The position numbers and the translations under genes were made by a program. Shown piece by piece: positions 7,063 through 14,549 of a stretch of DNA of 19,962 nucleotides. The stretch lies in contig DAOTVD010000256.1 in the NCBI GenBank assembly GCA_034437075.1, positions 1 to 19,962 on the forward strand, in the 5' to 3' direction. The first letter of the stretch is position 1, and the number at the start of each line of letters is the position of its first letter. The notes under the pieces were generated by a model that saw only the letters and a program-made list of their open reading frames with translations, was not told where the DNA came from and ran no database searches. Origin of the DNA: DAOTVD01 sp034437075 (GTDB taxonomy: Bacteria; Chloroflexota; Anaerolineae; Aggregatilineales; J027).

Positions 7063-8790
7063 GAAGCTCACAAAACGATACATTAACGTCGTGGTGTCCG
7101 CGCCGCGCATTTGGCGTTCGACGGGCTCGGCCTCCACAGCATGGCGCACTTGTTGATAGGTGGCTTCACTAAAGACCAACTCGCCCGCCGTGGCGCATTC
7201 TTGCAATTTCTTGGCCAGGTTGACCGCCTCGCCAATGGCGGTAAATTCTTTACGGCTAGGGCTCCCGACATTCCCGACGGTGACGAAGCTTGTATGAATC
7301 CCGATTCCGAAATCGAGCTGTTGATCGGGGGGAAGCTGGGCGTGCAAGGCGGTCACATCTTCCAGGATGTGTACCGCCGCATAGACGGCCCGTAAAGCAT
7401 GGTCATCTTGGGGATTTAACTGTGTGTTATACAAGCCTAGCACCGCATCGCCCATGAATTTATCAATGACGCCTTGTTGCCCTTGAATAGCCGCGCTGCT
7501 GACGCTCAAGTATTGGTTGATGACGGTCATGAGCGTTTCGGGCGCTAGCTGTTCGCTGAACGTGGTAAAGTTGCGCACATCCGCAAAAATAGCCGATACT
7601 TCGCGATCTTCCCCCCCCAAACCGAGTTGGTCGATACTCTGGATATTGGACACCATCTCTTCTGATAGATAGGTGTTCACGACGCGCAATGTCTCGTCGT
7701 TGCGCTTGATGGCGGTCAAGTCGTCAATCACGATTGTTACCCCCTGGGTGCGTTGGCTATCGGCATCCACCAGTGGGCTTAGCTTCAGATTCAGGTGCAC
7801 CGCCCCCCGGTCGGGCAAGACCGGGTTAATTTCGATAATCTGTTGGGTGCGTTCGAACTGCACGCGCGAGAGTAGATCATCAAAGCCTTCGTATAAGGCC
7901 GGAAAGATGTCTGTATAGGGCTTGCCAATGCTATGCAAGGCCGAAATACCCAAGATATCCTCGGCAGAGCGATTGGCATTGATGACGGTTCCATGTTCGT
8001 TGAGCGTGATAATGCCACTGACGATGGAAGTGAAAATGCTATCTAAGAAGTTGCGAATCTCGATAATTTCATCCAGGCTGCGTTGTACATCGTCAAATAA
8101 GCGCGCATTCTCGATAGCGACCGCCGCCTGATTGGCAAAGCCCATCAAGAAGTTGGTTTCTTTTTCGCCAAATAGCTCTTTACGATAGCGATGGTCTGCA
8201 TAGGCCACGCCAATGACATCTTCTTTGACCTTCAGCGGCACGCAAATGATGCTACGCACGGCGTAGCTGATAATGCTTTCCTGGGCGCTATAGCGTTTGT
8301 CTTCTAAGGCGTTGGTGGTGATGACGGGTTGGCCTTTACTCGCGACATCCTCCACGACGGTACGACTGACCAGAAAGCTCCCCTTGTGCATGGTCATTTC
8401 GTCCATGCCGCGCACAATGCGAAAATCAAGCTCATGCGTGTCTGGATCGCGCAGCACGATGAGCCCGCGCTCGGCCTCGGTGAGTTCAATGAATGTATCC
8501 ATAACGTTGTTAAGGATGTGGTTTAAGTCCAGGGTAGAGCTAATAGCGGCCATCGTGCGCACTAGCGCCCGCAGTTGGGCGAGCTCGGGCTGTTGGGCGT
8601 CGAGCGTCTCGCGAATATGGTCTAGCTGCTCGGCCACACCTTGGATGTCGGGCACGAGTTGTTCATCTAGCGCAATCTGCCGCATACGCAGAAAGTTCTG
8701 CTGCGCGGCCAATAAATCGGAGACTTCCTGCACGGTTTTGCTTAGCCGAGTCACTTCGACCAAAAGCTTACTGACTTGAGATGTTTCCAT
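7057..8790 (-). CDS. GAF-PAS-class III nucleotide cyclase (metal-site partner, Arg replaced)
   Basis: 577 residues with no membrane segment: N-terminal coiled-coil-like helix (1-80), GAF domain (about 85-230), PAS domain (about 245-365) and class III adenylate/guanylate cyclase domain (about 395-577). In the cyclase domain both metal-binding aspartates are present (D404 in FADVRNF, D448 in KFMGDAV), as are K444 and N524, but the transition-state Arg is Lys (K528 in VNLAKKLQ), and the purine-selecting site has Thr (T517). The start ATG at 8790 lies 25 nt after the stop of the upstream paralogue; the frame is open further upstream but overlaps that gene. The ribosome binding site is weak. It probably makes a cyclic nucleotide in response to a ligand or redox signal, likely together with the upstream paralogue. 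Confidence 0.93.
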   Translation of the reverse strand: METSQVSKLLVEVTRLSKTVQEVSDLLAAQQNFLRMRQIALDEQLVPDIQGVAEQLDHIRETLDAQQPELAQLRALVRTMAAISSTLDLNHILNNVMDTFIELTEAERGLIVLRDPDTHELDFRIVRGMDEMTMHKGSFLVSRTVVEDVASKGQPVITTNALEDKRYSAQESIISYAVRSIICVPLKVKEDVIGVAYADHRYRKELFGEKETNFLMGFANQAAVAIENARLFDDVQRSLDEIIEIRNFLDSIFTSIVSGIITLNEHGTVINANRSAEDILGISALHSIGKPYTDIFPALYEGFDDLLSRVQFERTQQIIEINPVLPDRGAVHLNLKLSPLVDADSQRTQGVTIVIDDLTAIKRNDETLRVVNTYLSEEMVSNIQSIDQLGLGGEDREVSAIFADVRNFTTFSEQLAPETLMTVINQYLSVSSAAIQGQQGVIDKFMGDAVLGLYNTQLNPQDDHALRAVYAAVHILEDVTALHAQLPPDQQLDFGIGIHTSFVTVGNVGSPSRKEFTAIGEAVNLAKKLQECATAGELVFSEATYQQVRHAVEAEPVERQMRGADTTTLMYRFVSFL

Positions 8791-8815
8791 AACTCTTTCG
8801 CTTTCGGTGCGTCGT

Positions 8816-10585
8816 TTATATCCGCACGGTTTTTGGGTCGAAGCGCACTTCGAAAATCTCGGTAAGTTGTGACCGCCCCTTAACGCGCATTGGCTCGCGC
8901 GGGATGACTGCGAACGCGGCATTATTGCGCATATAAGCGGCACATTCGGCGTAGGTATTTTGGCTGATGATGAGTTCGCCAGGCGCGGCATTTTCTTGCA
9001 ACCGTTTGGCCAGGTTCACCGTATCGCCAATCGCTGTAAATTCGCGGCGCTGCGTGCCCCCTACGTTGCCCATGGTTGCAATTCCAGTATGAATGCCAAT
9101 CCGATAGTAGGCTTCATCCGGGCCGATGCTCAGTTCGCTATGTTTACGGTGAAATTCCTGAATCATGTCCAGAGCCGAGAGCAGTGCATCCAACGCATGA
9201 TTAGCCGAGGGGTTCAACTGGGTATTGTACAAGGCCATAACTTCGCTACCCATGTATTTATCAATGAGCCCCAAACGACGATGCACCGCTTCGGTTGCAA
9301 TGGTCAGATGTAGATTAAGCTGCTCCATAACGGCCCCGGCTTCTAGCTCGGTGGGGAACATGTAGAAAGGTCGTACATCCACGAACAAGACCGTCACCAG
9401 ACGCCGTTCGCCACCCAGGCCAATACCTTCGATACTCTGGATATTTTCGACCATCATGGGCGGCAAATAACGATTCACGGCTGCCAGGGTGGCATCACGC
9501 CGTTTGAGGTCGGTCAGGTCATCCACCACCAGCGCGACGCCCTGCGTTTGTTCGGCAGCATCTTTCAGCGGGCTCAGTTTAAGGTTCAAATTGCGCAATT
9601 CTTCCGTTGGGGCCACGATATCGCGTTCCAGGGTTAAGGCTTGCCCATTCGAGAATACCGAGGGCAGGACATCGTGCACAGCCTCATAGAGAAATTGGAC
9701 GGCCTCATGGAAGGGGCGGCCTTCGGTTAGGGTGCGCGGAATACCCAGAATCGTTTCGGCACCGACATTATAGGTCGTGATGATGATATCGGTGTCGGTC
9801 GTAATCACACCGCTGGCGATAGACGCCAGGATATTATCTAGCAAAGACTTAAACGCCGTGATTTCTTCTAGAGCGGCGCGTGCTTGCTCAAAGAGCTTCG
9901 CGTTTTCAATCGCTAGGGAAGATTGGCTAGCAATCGCATACAGAAGTTGCAGTTCTTTGTTACTGAAAATGCCCTCATTAATGCGATTATCGACGTAAAT
10001 GACCCCTTCGACGGTGCCTTTGATAATCAGCGGTACACAGAGGATGCTGCGCAGATTATGCATCACTACGCTAGGTTGGGCGGCGTACACATCATCCATC
10101 AGGGCATTGGCCGTCACAATGGGCTCGCCATTTTCAGCGACCTGATTAATGATCGTCCGGCTAACGGCGAATTCATCCGTTTCTTCATCCGCCCGAGTGA
10201 TGTTGACGGAGACGCGCGCTTGCATCTCGCCGGATTGTTCATCGCGCAACAAAATATAACCGCGCTCGGCCCCGGTGAGCTTCAAGACGGTCTCCATAAC
10301 CGCACTCAGGACTTCCTTTACATCCAGGCTGGAATTCACCAAGGAGGTCGTTTCTGCGAGGATGCGCAAGCGTTCTAACTCGTTATATTGCTCGGTGATG
10401 AGTGGTGCTGTGTTTTCCAGATCAACATGCACACTTTCTAGCCCTTTTAACGTGCCCGCTGGGACATCCATCCCGTGTTGGCGGAGTTCGGCACGCTGAC
10501 GCCGTAAGCGCTGGCTCAGTTGGCTTACCCGTTGGCTGAGTTGTTGTAATTCTCGTTCCGTAATGGGCGCGTTTCCATCACGCAT
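8816..10585 (-). CDS. GAF-PAS-class III nucleotide cyclase (Arg-keeping partner, second metal Asp replaced)
   Basis: 589 residues with the same architecture as the downstream gene: a coiled-coil rich in Gln/Leu/Arg (8-75), GAF (about 85-230), PAS (about 245-365), cyclase domain (about 395-589). The first metal Asp is kept (D403 in FVDVRPF), but the second is Ser (S447 in KYMGSEVMALY). N524 and R528 (VNLAKRLQ) are intact and the purine site is Thr (T517). The start at 10585 is supported by GGGAGG (10599-10594) 8 nt upstream. The two genes clearly arose by duplication, are 25 nt apart and should be co-transcribed. On its own the protein would be expected to be a poor cyclase. Domain assignment is firm; nucleotide specificity (cAMP or cGMP) is not. 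Confidence 0.93.
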   Translation of the reverse strand: MRDGNAPITERELQQLSQRVSQLSQRLRRQRAELRQHGMDVPAGTLKGLESVHVDLENTAPLITEQYNELERLRILAETTSLVNSSLDVKEVLSAVMETVLKLTGAERGYILLRDEQSGEMQARVSVNITRADEETDEFAVSRTIINQVAENGEPIVTANALMDDVYAAQPSVVMHNLRSILCVPLIIKGTVEGVIYVDNRINEGIFSNKELQLLYAIASQSSLAIENAKLFEQARAALEEITAFKSLLDNILASIASGVITTDTDIIITTYNVGAETILGIPRTLTEGRPFHEAVQFLYEAVHDVLPSVFSNGQALTLERDIVAPTEELRNLNLKLSPLKDAAEQTQGVALVVDDLTDLKRRDATLAAVNRYLPPMMVENIQSIEGIGLGGERRLVTVLFVDVRPFYMFPTELEAGAVMEQLNLHLTIATEAVHRRLGLIDKYMGSEVMALYNTQLNPSANHALDALLSALDMIQEFHRKHSELSIGPDEAYYRIGIHTGIATMGNVGGTQRREFTAIGDTVNLAKRLQENAAPGELIISQNTYAECAAYMRNNAAFAVIPREPMRVKGRSQLTEIFEVRFDPKTVRI

Positions 10586-10623
10586 GGGCACGGCCTCCCT
10601 ACATTGTTGAGTTATAAGCCCAT

Positions 10624-10653
10624 AATATAGTGCATTTGGCAGGTAGCGCGCAA
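10624..10653 (-). promoter_or_regulatory. Possible promoter of the cyclase pair
   Basis: On the minus strand TTGCGC (10653-10648) and TATATT (10629-10624) are 18 bp apart, with about 38 bp from the -10 to the ATG at 10585. The -35 is weak. The pair may also be read through from icd, whose stop lies 151 nt upstream. Confidence 0.3.
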
Positions 10654-10686
10654 GCAACGCTCAGATGACGCTTACGCGCTGCCCGA

Positions 10687-10714
10687 GCGGCCACCCCATG
10701 TCTGAGATGGCCGC
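10687..10714 (-). terminator. Hairpin downstream of icd, possible weak terminator
   Basis: Arms GCGGCCA (10687-10693) and TGGCCGC (10708-10714) can form a 7-bp GC-rich stem with a 14-nt loop, 23 nt past the icd stop codon. There is no T-tract after it on the minus strand, so it is not a typical intrinsic terminator; it may be an attenuating or stabilising 3' hairpin. Confidence 0.25.
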
Positions 10715-10736
10715 ATACAGCGTACAAACTGGCAAT

Positions 10737-11987
10737 CTAGCCCATGTTGTCAATGATAGCGGTTGCGAATTCGCTCGTTTTGACTTCTTGTGCGCCTTCC
10801 ATCTGGCGCGCGAAGTCATACGTCACAATCTTTTGATCGAGCGTCTTTTCGTAAGCTTCGGTAATCATGGTTGCGACTTCCCACCAACCCAGGTGTTCGA
10901 ACATCATCACCCCAGAGAACAATAACGAACCCGGATTAACTTTGTCGAGGTCGGTATATTTGGGCGCGGTGCCATGGGTGGCTTCGAACAAGGCGATTTC
11001 ATCGCCAATATTCGCGCCGGGGGCGATGCCCACCCCGCCGACTTCGGCAGCTAACGCATCGGAAAGATAATCACCATTCAGGTTCATGGTTGCGATAACA
11101 TCGTGCTCTTTAGGGCGCAGTAGCATCTTCTGGAACATAATGTCCGCGATCACATCCTGAATAAGGATTTTGCCTTCGGGGAGCTCGCCGCCATATTGCT
11201 CGACCATTTCATCCCACGAAACAACATGATCGGGAAATTGTTCTTTGGCGACCTCGTAGCCCCATTTCTGGAATGCGCCTTCCGTAAATTTCATGATATT
11301 GCCCTTATGCACGAGCGTCACGCTTTTGCGCCCTCGTTCGATGGCATATTCAATCGCGTGGGCCACCAGGCGTTTGCTGCCAAAGGCGCTGATCGGCTTG
11401 ACGCCCAAGCCAGCATTTTGTGCAAAAGTCGCGCCCATCTCTTCGCGCAAAAACTGCGCGACCTTCGCATTCTCCGGCGTTCCGGCCTCGAATTCGATAC
11501 CCGAATAAACATCTTCGGTATTCTCGCGGAAGATGATGACATCGACATCTTGCGGCGCTTTCAGCGGGCTGGGTACCCCCCGGAACCAGCGCACTGGGCG
11601 AATACAGGAGTACAAATCGAGCACTTTACGCAACGTGACGTTCAAGCTGCGAAAACCGCCGCCCACGGGCGTGGTCAGCGGGCCTTTGATGCCGACTTTG
11701 AACTCGCGAAAGGCGTCGAAGGTTTCTTCGGGCATATAATTGCCACCATAGATGTCGGCGGCTTTCTCGCCCGCATAGACTTCCATCCAGGCCACTTTAC
11801 GATTGCCACCGTAAGCCTTTTCTACCGCTGCATCCCAAATGCGCTGGGATGCCGTCATAATATCGCGCCCGATACCATCCCCTTCAATGAATAGCAAAAT
11901 CGGATTATCGGGCACATGCAACTGACGCACGCCCGTAACCGTGATTTTTTCGCCATCTTCAGGGATGGTAATGTGCTGGTAAGCCAT
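10737..11987 (-). CDS. icd: Isocitrate dehydrogenase, NADP-dependent
   Basis: 416 residues, the same length as E. coli Icd, aligned over its whole length. It converts isocitrate to 2-oxoglutarate and CO2 in the TCA cycle. Substrate-binding residues are in GGGFRSLNVTLRKVLDLY, with S114 matching the E. coli regulatory/substrate Ser113. NADP-type determinants are present: K343 and Y344 (HGTAPKY), V350 (DKVNP), Y390 and R394 (TYDFARQ). The metal-site region ENTEDVYSGIE and NLNGDYLSD are intact. The start ATG at 11987 has AGAGGAG (12003-11997) 9 nt upstream. No isocitrate dehydrogenase kinase/phosphatase gene is in the window. The cyclase pair follows on the same strand. Confidence 0.97.
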   Translation of the reverse strand: MAYQHITIPEDGEKITVTGVRQLHVPDNPILLFIEGDGIGRDIMTASQRIWDAAVEKAYGGNRKVAWMEVYAGEKAADIYGGNYMPEETFDAFREFKVGIKGPLTTPVGGGFRSLNVTLRKVLDLYSCIRPVRWFRGVPSPLKAPQDVDVIIFRENTEDVYSGIEFEAGTPENAKVAQFLREEMGATFAQNAGLGVKPISAFGSKRLVAHAIEYAIERGRKSVTLVHKGNIMKFTEGAFQKWGYEVAKEQFPDHVVSWDEMVEQYGGELPEGKILIQDVIADIMFQKMLLRPKEHDVIATMNLNGDYLSDALAAEVGGVGIAPGANIGDEIALFEATHGTAPKYTDLDKVNPGSLLFSGVMMFEHLGWWEVATMITEAYEKTLDQKIVTYDFARQMEGAQEVKTSEFATAIIDNMG

Positions 11988-12044
11988 AGCTTGATGCTCC
12001 TCTAATTCTGTTTGCTTAACGTTTATTTAGAAAGAACCAAGTGC

Positions 12045-12050
12045 ATTATA
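12045..12050 (-). promoter_or_regulatory. Probable -10 element for icd
   Basis: A perfect TATAAT on the minus strand, 57 bp before the icd start codon. No good -35 hexamer lies 16-18 bp upstream, so an activator or a different contact may be needed. Confidence 0.4.
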
Positions 12051-12067
12051 GCGCATTCATCTGGCCC

Positions 12068-12096
12068 ATGACGCCCCCATACAAGGCTGGTATGCT
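12068..12096 (+). promoter_or_regulatory. Possible promoter giving a leaderless transcript of the 12103 gene
   Basis: ATGACG (12068-12073) and TATGCT (12091-12096) are 17 bp apart, each 4 of 6 matches to consensus. The -10 ends 6 nt before the ATG at 12103, so transcription would start at or next to the start codon. There is no ribosome binding site. Confidence 0.35.
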
Positions 12097-12102
12097 AGAC
12101 TT

Positions 12103-12546
12103 ATGCGACATACAGATTTTATGCGACACATCGCGCAACATGTGCGCGATCATCTACCCGCTGATATGCAACCGTACGCGCATTTGGGCGAACAACGCTG
12201 GCTGGCCCAGGTCTATTTCGGGTCGGATCGCCGGATTCATTACGAGGTTTCGCGCCCCTGGAGCAAAAGCGGGCGTCGCCTCGAAATTGGCTTGCATCTG
12301 GAAAGTCGGAATAAACCGTTTAACCGCGAAGTCATCGCCTGTTTCGACCAGCAGCTACTCACCATCCGGCATGCGCTAGACGAAGATGTCTGGGCCGAAC
12401 CTTGGGACAGAGGCTGGACGAAACTCTATTTCGCCTGTGCGGACGAAGATTTAACGGAAAATCACGCAAGGGCCACCGCGCGCCGGATGGCCCGTTTCAT
12501 CACGGTGGTGCAACCGATATATGAGCACATCCGCGCCGGGCTTTAG
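12103..12546 (+). CDS. Hypothetical protein, possibly from a leaderless mRNA
   Basis: 147 residues; I do not recognise the family. It is a soluble, charged protein with many His, Arg and Trp residues (HYEVSRPWSKSGRRLEIGLH, then DVWAEPWDRGWTKLYFAC) and a basic C-terminal helix. The mix of alternating beta segments and conserved-looking Trp/Arg suggests a folded nucleic-acid- or nucleotide-related domain, but that is a guess. The start is uncertain between ATG 12103 and the in-frame ATG 12121: both sit in the repeated sequence TTATGCGACA and neither has a Shine-Dalgarno site. A -10-like element just upstream favours 12103. Its stop overlaps the stop of the convergent glycosyltransferase gene by 4 nt. 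Confidence 0.7.
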   Translation: MRHTDFMRHIAQHVRDHLPADMQPYAHLGEQRWLAQVYFGSDRRIHYEVSRPWSKSGRRLEIGLHLESRNKPFNREVIACFDQQLLTIRHALDEDVWAEPWDRGWTKLYFACADEDLTENHARATARRMARFITVVQPIYEHIRAGL

Positions 12547-13493
12547 CGCAAGTGCTTGTTATAATCCATATCAAACCACATGGCGAAGAAAGCCGCTTGG
12601 ATGCAGTTCGTAAAGGCGATCAGCGCCCCCAGGGCGTTAATCTGGGGGATGATGCCGTTAAAATACCAGAAGAACGCCAGGCGGCTCCCCAAAACCACCG
12701 TGATAACCAACATAATCCACGAGAGCATGTAAAACAGCACCAGGGGATGAAAGTCTCGCAGGACGTATTTCTCCCACATTCGCCACAGAAACCATTTCAC
12801 CAACAGCAGCGAGAGTTGTGGGATTAAACGCCCGATGCGAATGCCGGACACTGCATTTTCGTGGTACACCGCCCGGATCGGCACATCACGCACGACGACG
12901 CTATGAATGTTGAGCATCACTAGCAGATGATTGGGATAGCCGTAGCGTTTCCATAACAAGTGCAAGCGTAGTTTGCTCAGCGCATCCTTCGAGATGACCG
13001 TGTAACCGGTTTGCGAATCGACGATATGCCAATAGCCTGAAGCAATCTTGGTGAGCAAAGACAACGCGGCATTACCAAAAAAACGCAACTTGGGGATAGT
13101 CTCCCACGCGGCCTGATCCAGATAGCGATTGCCTTTTACATACCCCGCCTCGCCGCGCACAATCGGATCGAGCAACATCGGCAAGTTATCCGGGTCCATT
13201 TGGTCATCCCCCGCCATCACTGCGACCGCGTCCATCTCGTCAGCCAGGGCTGCTTTATACCCCGAAGCGATGGCGCCGCCGACCCCTTGGTTAACGTCAT
13301 GCTGAATGAGCACGATTTTATGCCCATCCTGCGCCATGCAACCCCGCACGACGCCCACGGTATCATCCGTGCTGAGGTCGTCTATCACGTAAATCTGATC
13401 GACAAACGCAGGCATTTTGCGAATGACGTTCGCAATATTCTGTGCTTCGTTATGGCAGGGCACCACGACCCCAACCCGTAGTCCTTCGTACAT
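12543..13493 (-). CDS. Membrane-bound family 2 glycosyltransferase (DPM1/polyprenyl-phosphate type)
   Basis: 316 residues. The N-terminal GT-A domain (about 5-230) has VVPCHNEAQNI, the nucleotide-binding DDLSTDDT (38-45), and the acidic metal motif GDDQMDP (95-101). Two C-terminal transmembrane helices follow at about 249-276 and 286-306. The layout resembles dolichol/polyprenyl-phosphate mannose or glucose synthases, which move a sugar from NDP-sugar to a lipid carrier at the membrane. The start at ATG 13493 is preferred over the upstream in-frame TTG because GAGGTG (13501-13496) precedes it closely. It is divergent from another GT2 gene, with overlapping promoters. Donor and acceptor cannot be told. 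Confidence 0.9.
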   Translation of the reverse strand: MYEGLRVGVVVPCHNEAQNIANVIRKMPAFVDQIYVIDDLSTDDTVGVVRGCMAQDGHKIVLIQHDVNQGVGGAIASGYKAALADEMDAVAVMAGDDQMDPDNLPMLLDPIVRGEAGYVKGNRYLDQAAWETIPKLRFFGNAALSLLTKIASGYWHIVDSQTGYTVISKDALSKLRLHLLWKRYGYPNHLLVMLNIHSVVVRDVPIRAVYHENAVSGIRIGRLIPQLSLLLVKWFLWRMWEKYVLRDFHPLVLFYMLSWIMLVITVVLGSRLAFFWYFNGIIPQINALGALIAFTNCIQAAFFAMWFDMDYNKHLR

Positions 13494-13520
13494 GACACCT
13501 CGTCTCAATATCGTAGGGAT

Positions 13521-13549
13521 TTTATCATAGCCGGGGGCTCTGGTATACT
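13521..13549 (+). promoter_or_regulatory. Extended -10 promoter for the 13584 glycosyltransferase operon
   Basis: TGGTATACT (13541-13549) is an extended -10 with 5 of 6 matches in the hexamer; the -35 position 17 bp upstream holds TTTATC (3 of 6). The predicted leader is about 28 nt. Confidence 0.5.
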
Positions 13550-13570
13550 TTGCGCGGTGAAATCGTCCAA
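13542..13570 (-). promoter_or_regulatory. Possible promoter for the membrane glycosyltransferase gene
   Basis: On the minus strand TTGGAC (13570-13565) and TATACC (13547-13542) are 17 bp apart. Its -10 shares the palindrome GTATAC (13543-13548) with the plus-strand promoter, so both could not be occupied at once. A second candidate, TATGAT/TAAAAT closer to the gene, lacks a clear -35. Confidence 0.35.
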
Positions 13571-13583
13571 TTGAGATACTCTA

Positions 13584-14549
13584 ATGCAGATGCAAGCGCA
13601 TACACCAGACGTTAGCGTCGTCCTGGCGGTTTATAACGGCATGCCCTATATCATCCAGGCGGTGGAATCCATCCTAGGCCAAACGTGGGATGATCTGGAA
13701 TTGGTCCTGGTTAATGATGCCTCTACTGATGATACCCTCGCCCGTTTGCACTACATCCACGACCCGCGTCTGCGCGTGATCGACCTGCCAGAAAACGTGG
13801 GGCAAACTGCCGCCCTGAATGTGGGGCTGCGGGCTGCGCAAGGGCAATTCATCGCTCGCCAGGACGCCGATGACATCTCTAAACCAGGCCGCCTGGCTGC
13901 TCAGCGCGCCTTCTTGACTGCACACCCCGATTATCTGCTAGTCGGAACTGCTGCCGATTTGATTGATGATAAAGGGCGCATCACTGGTTTGGTGGAGCAC
14001 CCGACGGATGACGACGGTATGCGCGCCGCCTTCGCTGAAGGTGACAACACAATGTTTCATGGATCGGTCATGTTTCGGCGCGCAGTGCTCAACCAAGTTG
14101 GTTATTATCGCGAGGGCTTTCGCACTTCACAAGATTTCGATTACTGGTTGCGGATCGCCGAACAAGGCAAAATCGGTAATATCGCCTCCCCGCCCCTGTA
14201 TCAGTATCGCCTGCATGCCGGGCAAATGACTTTTACCAGCTATTTACGCATGAAAACCGAATGGCAAAGCATCCTCAAATTGGCCGCCATCCGCGCAGAT
14301 GACCCGAGTAGCGACGACAGCGCCGCTTATGACGACGCAATACGCGAATTGGATGAGCAGTTCGCGGACTTTACGCCCAGCCGGGCCGAAAAACGGCGCG
14401 CGATGGCCGAACTCTGGCGGGCGAAGGGTGTCGCCTATAAAAACGCGGGCCAGGTGTTCCCCATGGCCTATAGCTTGCTGCGCGCTTTTTTGTGGGAACC
14501 CGCCAACCCAGATTTCTGGCGCGGTGTTCGGAATCAATGGCCGCGATGA
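13584..14549 (+). CDS. Family 2 glycosyltransferase
   Basis: 321 residues, soluble GT-A fold. Motifs: SVVLAVYNGMPYI (11-23), LVNDASTDDTLAR (42-54, nucleotide binding), the DXD-type QDADD (93-97) and SQDFDYWLRI later in the domain. The C-terminal part (from about 225) is helical and charged. It resembles glycosyltransferases of capsule, O-antigen or exopolysaccharide clusters that add a sugar to a lipid-linked chain. ATG 13584 and ATG 13590 are both possible; only a weak GAGAT site precedes. Its stop overlaps the start of the next glycosyltransferase gene (ATGA, 14546-14549), so the two act in one operon. Confidence 0.92.
   Translation: MQMQAHTPDVSVVLAVYNGMPYIIQAVESILGQTWDDLELVLVNDASTDDTLARLHYIHDPRLRVIDLPENVGQTAALNVGLRAAQGQFIARQDADDISKPGRLAAQRAFLTAHPDYLLVGTAADLIDDKGRITGLVEHPTDDDGMRAAFAEGDNTMFHGSVMFRRAVLNQVGYYREGFRTSQDFDYWLRIAEQGKIGNIASPPLYQYRLHAGQMTFTSYLRMKTEWQSILKLAAIRADDPSSDDSAAYDDAIRELDEQFADFTPSRAEKRRAMAELWRAKGVAYKNAGQVFPMAYSLLRAFLWEPANPDFWRGVRNQWPR

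Noticed and set aside
8791..8991. N-terminal extension of the downstream cyclase
   Set aside because: The extension overlaps the end of the upstream cyclase gene and is of low-quality composition; ATG 8790 gives the same beginning as expected for the family.
9923..10378. Open frame of 151 codons antisense to the upstream cyclase
   Set aside because: The opposite strand encodes a full GAF domain; the frame has no start signal and no recognisable motif.
11196..11894. Open frame of 232 codons antisense to icd
   Set aside because: icd is unmistakable on the other strand; this frame is a by-product of its codon bias.
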